Source: Halopseudomonas sabulinigri
GTDB taxonomy: Bacteria > Pseudomonadota > Gammaproteobacteria > Pseudomonadales > Pseudomonadaceae
Assembly: GCA_011053055.1 (NCBI GenBank)
Contig: DRHT01000047.1
Location: forward strand, 62,001 to 126,000
Length of the DNA: 64,000 nucleotides
Direction of reading: 5' to 3'
Shown in pieces: positions 61,923 through 64,000 of the stretch (position 1 is its first letter; each line of letters opens with the position of its first letter). Made by a program: the position numbers and the translations under genes. The notes under the pieces were generated by a model. It saw nothing but the letters and a program-made list of their open reading frames with translations. It was not told where the DNA came from and did no database searches.

Positions 61923-62972
61923 ATGATTTTTCGCCAGTTGTTCGATGCGGCATCCTCAACCTACACCTATTTGCTCGGTGATACCTCCAGCGGAGAAGCG
62001 CTGTTGATAGATCCGGTTTTTGAGCAAGCCCAGCGCGATCTGTCGCTTCTTCGCGAACTGGGCCTGCAACTAAAATTGGTGGTCGACACCCACGCCCACG
62101 CTGACCACATCACCGCAGCCTGGCTACTCAAACAGAAAACCGGCTGTTTGATCGCATCGGCTGCGGTTATCAATGCAGAACATCTGGATATCCCCTTGCG
62201 TCACGGTCAGGCTTTCGGCGTGGCGGGAGTGAGCCTGGAAGCGCGTGCTACGCCCGGCCATACCGGTGGCTGCATGAGCTACGTGTTGGCCGATCAGTCG
62301 ATGGTGTTCACCGGCGATGCGTTGCTGATTCGCGGTTGTGGGCGCAGCGATTTTCAGGAAGGTGACGCTGCAACGCTTTACCACTCGATAACCGAGCAGT
62401 TGTTCAGCCTGCCAGATGCTTGCGAGGTTTATCCCGCGCACGACTACAACGGCCGTACGCAGAGCAGTATTGGCGAAGAGCGGCAGTACAACGCCAGAGT
62501 CGGCGGCAGCGCTAACGAGGCGGATTTTGTAGGTTACATGCAAGCGATGAATCTGCCGCACCCCAAGAAAATCGATGAAGCTGTGCCAGCCAATTTGCGC
62601 AGTGGCCGCCCGGAAAACGGCAAGTTGCCGCCCGAACCAGACTGGGCAGACGATCTGCGCGTCACCTATGCTGGTGTGCCGGAGGTAGGCTCTGAGTGGC
62701 TACTCCAGCATGCAGCTCAAGTCACTTTGCTGGATGTGCGCCAGGCTGGCGAAGTGATTCCGGGTGAGCTGCCGGAGGTGCTTAAGCAGGCGCTGCAGAT
62801 CCCCCTGGATCAACTGCGTCAGCGTGTCTGCGAAGTACCCAACGGGCAGCCAGTGGTTACCCTATGCCGTTCCGGTCGACGCTCGGCTATGGCTGTTGCG
62901 ATACTGCGCGAACAAGGTATGGAGCAGGTTGCTAGTCTGCGTGGGGGGTTGCTGCCGCTGGGGCATGGCTAG
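61923..62972 (+). CDS. Persulfide dioxygenase fused to a rhodanese domain
   Basis: 349 residues. The N-terminal metallo-beta-lactamase domain has THAHADH (His57, His59, Asp61, His62), His113 (TPGHTGGC), Asp132 (FTGDALLIRGCGRSDF) and His173 (YPAHDY), the iron-site and signature set of ETHE1-type persulfide dioxygenases. The C-terminal rhodanese domain (about 253-345) has the active loop CRSGRRS with Cys315 intact. The fusion would oxidise glutathione persulfide to sulfite and transfer sulfane sulfur, detoxifying sulfide. The ATG at 61923 has GGAGG nine bases upstream. It resembles BigR-operon (Blh) and CstB-like proteins. Confidence 0.93.
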   Translation: MIFRQLFDAASSTYTYLLGDTSSGEALLIDPVFEQAQRDLSLLRELGLQLKLVVDTHAHADHITAAWLLKQKTGCLIASAAVINAEHLDIPLRHGQAFGVAGVSLEARATPGHTGGCMSYVLADQSMVFTGDALLIRGCGRSDFQEGDAATLYHSITEQLFSLPDACEVYPAHDYNGRTQSSIGEERQYNARVGGSANEADFVGYMQAMNLPHPKKIDEAVPANLRSGRPENGKLPPEPDWADDLRVTYAGVPEVGSEWLLQHAAQVTLLDVRQAGEVIPGELPEVLKQALQIPLDQLRQRVCEVPNGQPVVTLCRSGRRSAMAVAILREQGMEQVASLRGGLLPLGHG

Positions 62973-63210
62973 CCGCGGCAGTGCATGCCTTCGTTTGTCG
63001 CACTACAATGGTGCAAGCGTGTGGCGACGATCACAGCAGCATTACCGTCAGTGCGCCGCATAACGGCGGTTAATTGCAGGTTCTCAGGGATGAGTAATTT
63101 ATTTTTTCATTTCCTGAACAAATGGCCAGCTTTTTGCTGCAAGCTTTGCATCCGCCGTTCTCAACGCAAGCATGGCGGTCGCCGATAACTAGATTCCAGG
63201 AGAAGTATCC
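62973..63210. other. Gap before the BMP-family gene
   Basis: A 238-base stretch with no gene I can support. Short open frames here have no recognisable features. An AT-rich patch near 63100-63115 could hold a promoter for the next gene; I see no riboswitch or terminator that I can defend. Confidence 0.4.
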
Positions 63211-64000
63211 ATGAGTTTGAAACGCACTCTCGCACTGGCAGCCGCTCTGGTGTTGCCCATGCAGGTAATGGCAGCGGAAGATCCATTGAAGGTGGGTTTT
63301 GTTTACGTTGGCCCTATTGGTGACCACGGTTGGAGCTATCAGCACGATCAGGGCCGCAAGGAGCTGGAAGCGCATTTTGGCGACAAGGTTCAGACCACCT
63401 ACGTTGAAAACGTCAACGAAGGCGCTGATGCCGAGCGTACCATTCGCCGTCTGGCGCAGGCCGGTAACGACGTGATCTTCACCACCTCCTTCGGCTTCAT
63501 GAACGCCACCGCGCGGGTAGCCGCTGATTACCCAGACAAGACCTTCATGCACGCTACTGGCTACAAGCAAGCGGACAACCTGGGCACCTATCTGTCGGTC
63601 ACTTATGAAGGCCGTTATGTCACCGGTACTGCTGCTGGCATGGTGACCAAGAGCAACACTATCGGCTACATCGCTTCTTTCCCGATTCCAGAAGTGATCC
63701 GCGACATCAATGCGACGTTCATGGGCGCTCGTGCGGTCAATCCTGATGTTGAAATGAAGGTTATCTGGGTTAATACCTGGTTTGACCCCGCCAAGGAAGC
63801 TGACGCAGCCAACACCCTGATCGACCAGGGCGTGGATGTCATAGTGCAGCACACCGACAGCCCAGCACCTTTGCTGGCAGCGCAGAAACGCGGCGTATGG
63901 GGTGTGGGTCAGGCGTCAGATATGAGCCACTTTGCTCCTGAAGCGCACCTGTTGTCCGTGGTCAACGATTGGGGCCCTTACTACATCAAGAGTGTTCAGG
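63211..64000 (+). CDS. BMP-family ABC transporter substrate-binding protein (partial, runs off the window)
   Basis: The first 263 codons of a periplasmic binding protein. A signal peptide (MSLKRTLALAAALVLPMQVMA, cut before AED) is followed by the BMP/PnrA domain with KVGFVYVGPIGDHGWSYQHDQGRKE and later FTTSFGFMNATARVAADYPDKTF; the core VGPIGDHGWSYQHDQG is diagnostic. BMP proteins mostly bind nucleosides or nucleobases for ABC uptake. The start has AGGAGAAG about five bases upstream. The permease and ATPase genes would be expected to the right of the window. Confidence 0.9.
   Translation, partial: MSLKRTLALAAALVLPMQVMAAEDPLKVGFVYVGPIGDHGWSYQHDQGRKELEAHFGDKVQTTYVENVNEGADAERTIRRLAQAGNDVIFTTSFGFMNATARVAADYPDKTFMHATGYKQADNLGTYLSVTYEGRYVTGTAAGMVTKSNTIGYIASFPIPEVIRDINATFMGARAVNPDVEMKVIWVNTWFDPAKEADAANTLIDQGVDVIVQHTDSPAPLLAAQKRGVWGVGQASDMSHFAPEAHLLSVVNDWGPYYIKSVQ

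Noticed and set aside
61784-61981. A 65-codon frame starting upstream of the persulfide dioxygenase gene
   Set aside because: It overlaps the real start in another frame, has no ribosome binding site and its middle is just AT-rich operator sequence read as Ile and Tyr codons.

Overview
The window is the chromosomal replication-origin region of a gammaproteobacterium, almost certainly a member of the Pseudomonadaceae. The core gene order is the one I know from Pseudomonas: glmU, atpC-D-G-A-H-F-E-B-I, parB-parA-rsmG-mnmG, mnmE-yidC-yidD-rnpA-rpmH, oriC, dnaA-dnaN-recF-gyrB, then plsC-gmhB-glyS-glyQ, tag-lpxL-PilZ, trkA-rsmB-fmt-def, LysM, dprA-tsaC-hemF-aroE. It differs from the P. aeruginosa order I remember in several ways: glmS is absent next to glmU, qor is absent between tsaC and hemF, and extra genes lie between mnmG and mnmE. 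A marine genus such as Halopseudomonas would fit, but the species cannot be fixed from sequence reading alone.

Layout. 1-4.6 kb: accessory genes (DUF3301, COG0523 GTPase, secreted cysteine-rich protein, DUF192, PilZ brake-like protein, cyclopropane fatty acid synthase) and a first parS site. 4.6-17.8 kb: glmU, the complete F1Fo ATP synthase operon, and mnmG-rsmG-parA-parB, all on the minus strand. 17.8-18.5 kb: non-coding stretch next to mnmG with an AT-rich tract and a cluster of DnaA boxes. 18.5-24.3 kb: five plus-strand genes (codB, a PucR-type regulator, codA, an MFS pump, acr3) inserted between mnmG and mnmE and running head-on to the fork leaving oriC. 24.3-28.3 kb: mnmE, yidC, yidD, rnpA, rpmH. 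28.3-28.9 kb: oriC. 28.9-35.1 kb: dnaA, dnaN, recF, gyrB, with two perfect parS sites inside recF. 35.1-44 kb: PilU-like ATPase, plsC, gmhB, glyS, glyQ, a short threonine deaminase behind a candidate attenuator, an MscS channel, a small HTH protein and an FKBP. 44-56.5 kb: tag, lpxL, PilZ, trkH, trkA, rsmB, fmt, def, LysM, dprA, tsaC, hemF, aroE. 56.5-64 kb: pirin, an RND pump pair, a persulfide dioxygenase-rhodanese fusion and the start of a BMP-family binding protein cut off by the window end.

How it works together. ParA, ParB and three parS sites near oriC form the chromosome partition system. DnaA and its boxes control initiation; one box overlaps the likely dnaA promoter. rpmH-rnpA-yidD-yidC-mnmE is a ribosome, RNase P and membrane insertion cluster. 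The cod block looks like a nitrogen-controlled nucleobase salvage operon: it has a near-perfect sigma-54 promoter, and its deaminase carries Ser where E. coli CodA has Asp314, the substitution class linked to 5-methylcytosine deamination.

Most noteworthy observations: a candidate isoleucine-responsive, possibly leaderless, leader-peptide attenuator upstream of the short threonine deaminase (42.08-42.22 kb); the D314S cytosine deaminase with its sigma-54 promoter; parS sites embedded in recF codons; a second DnaA-box cluster beside mnmG; and an AATATA-N8-TATATT operator-like repeat before the persulfide dioxygenase-rhodanese gene. No tRNA, rRNA, CRISPR array or insertion sequence was seen.
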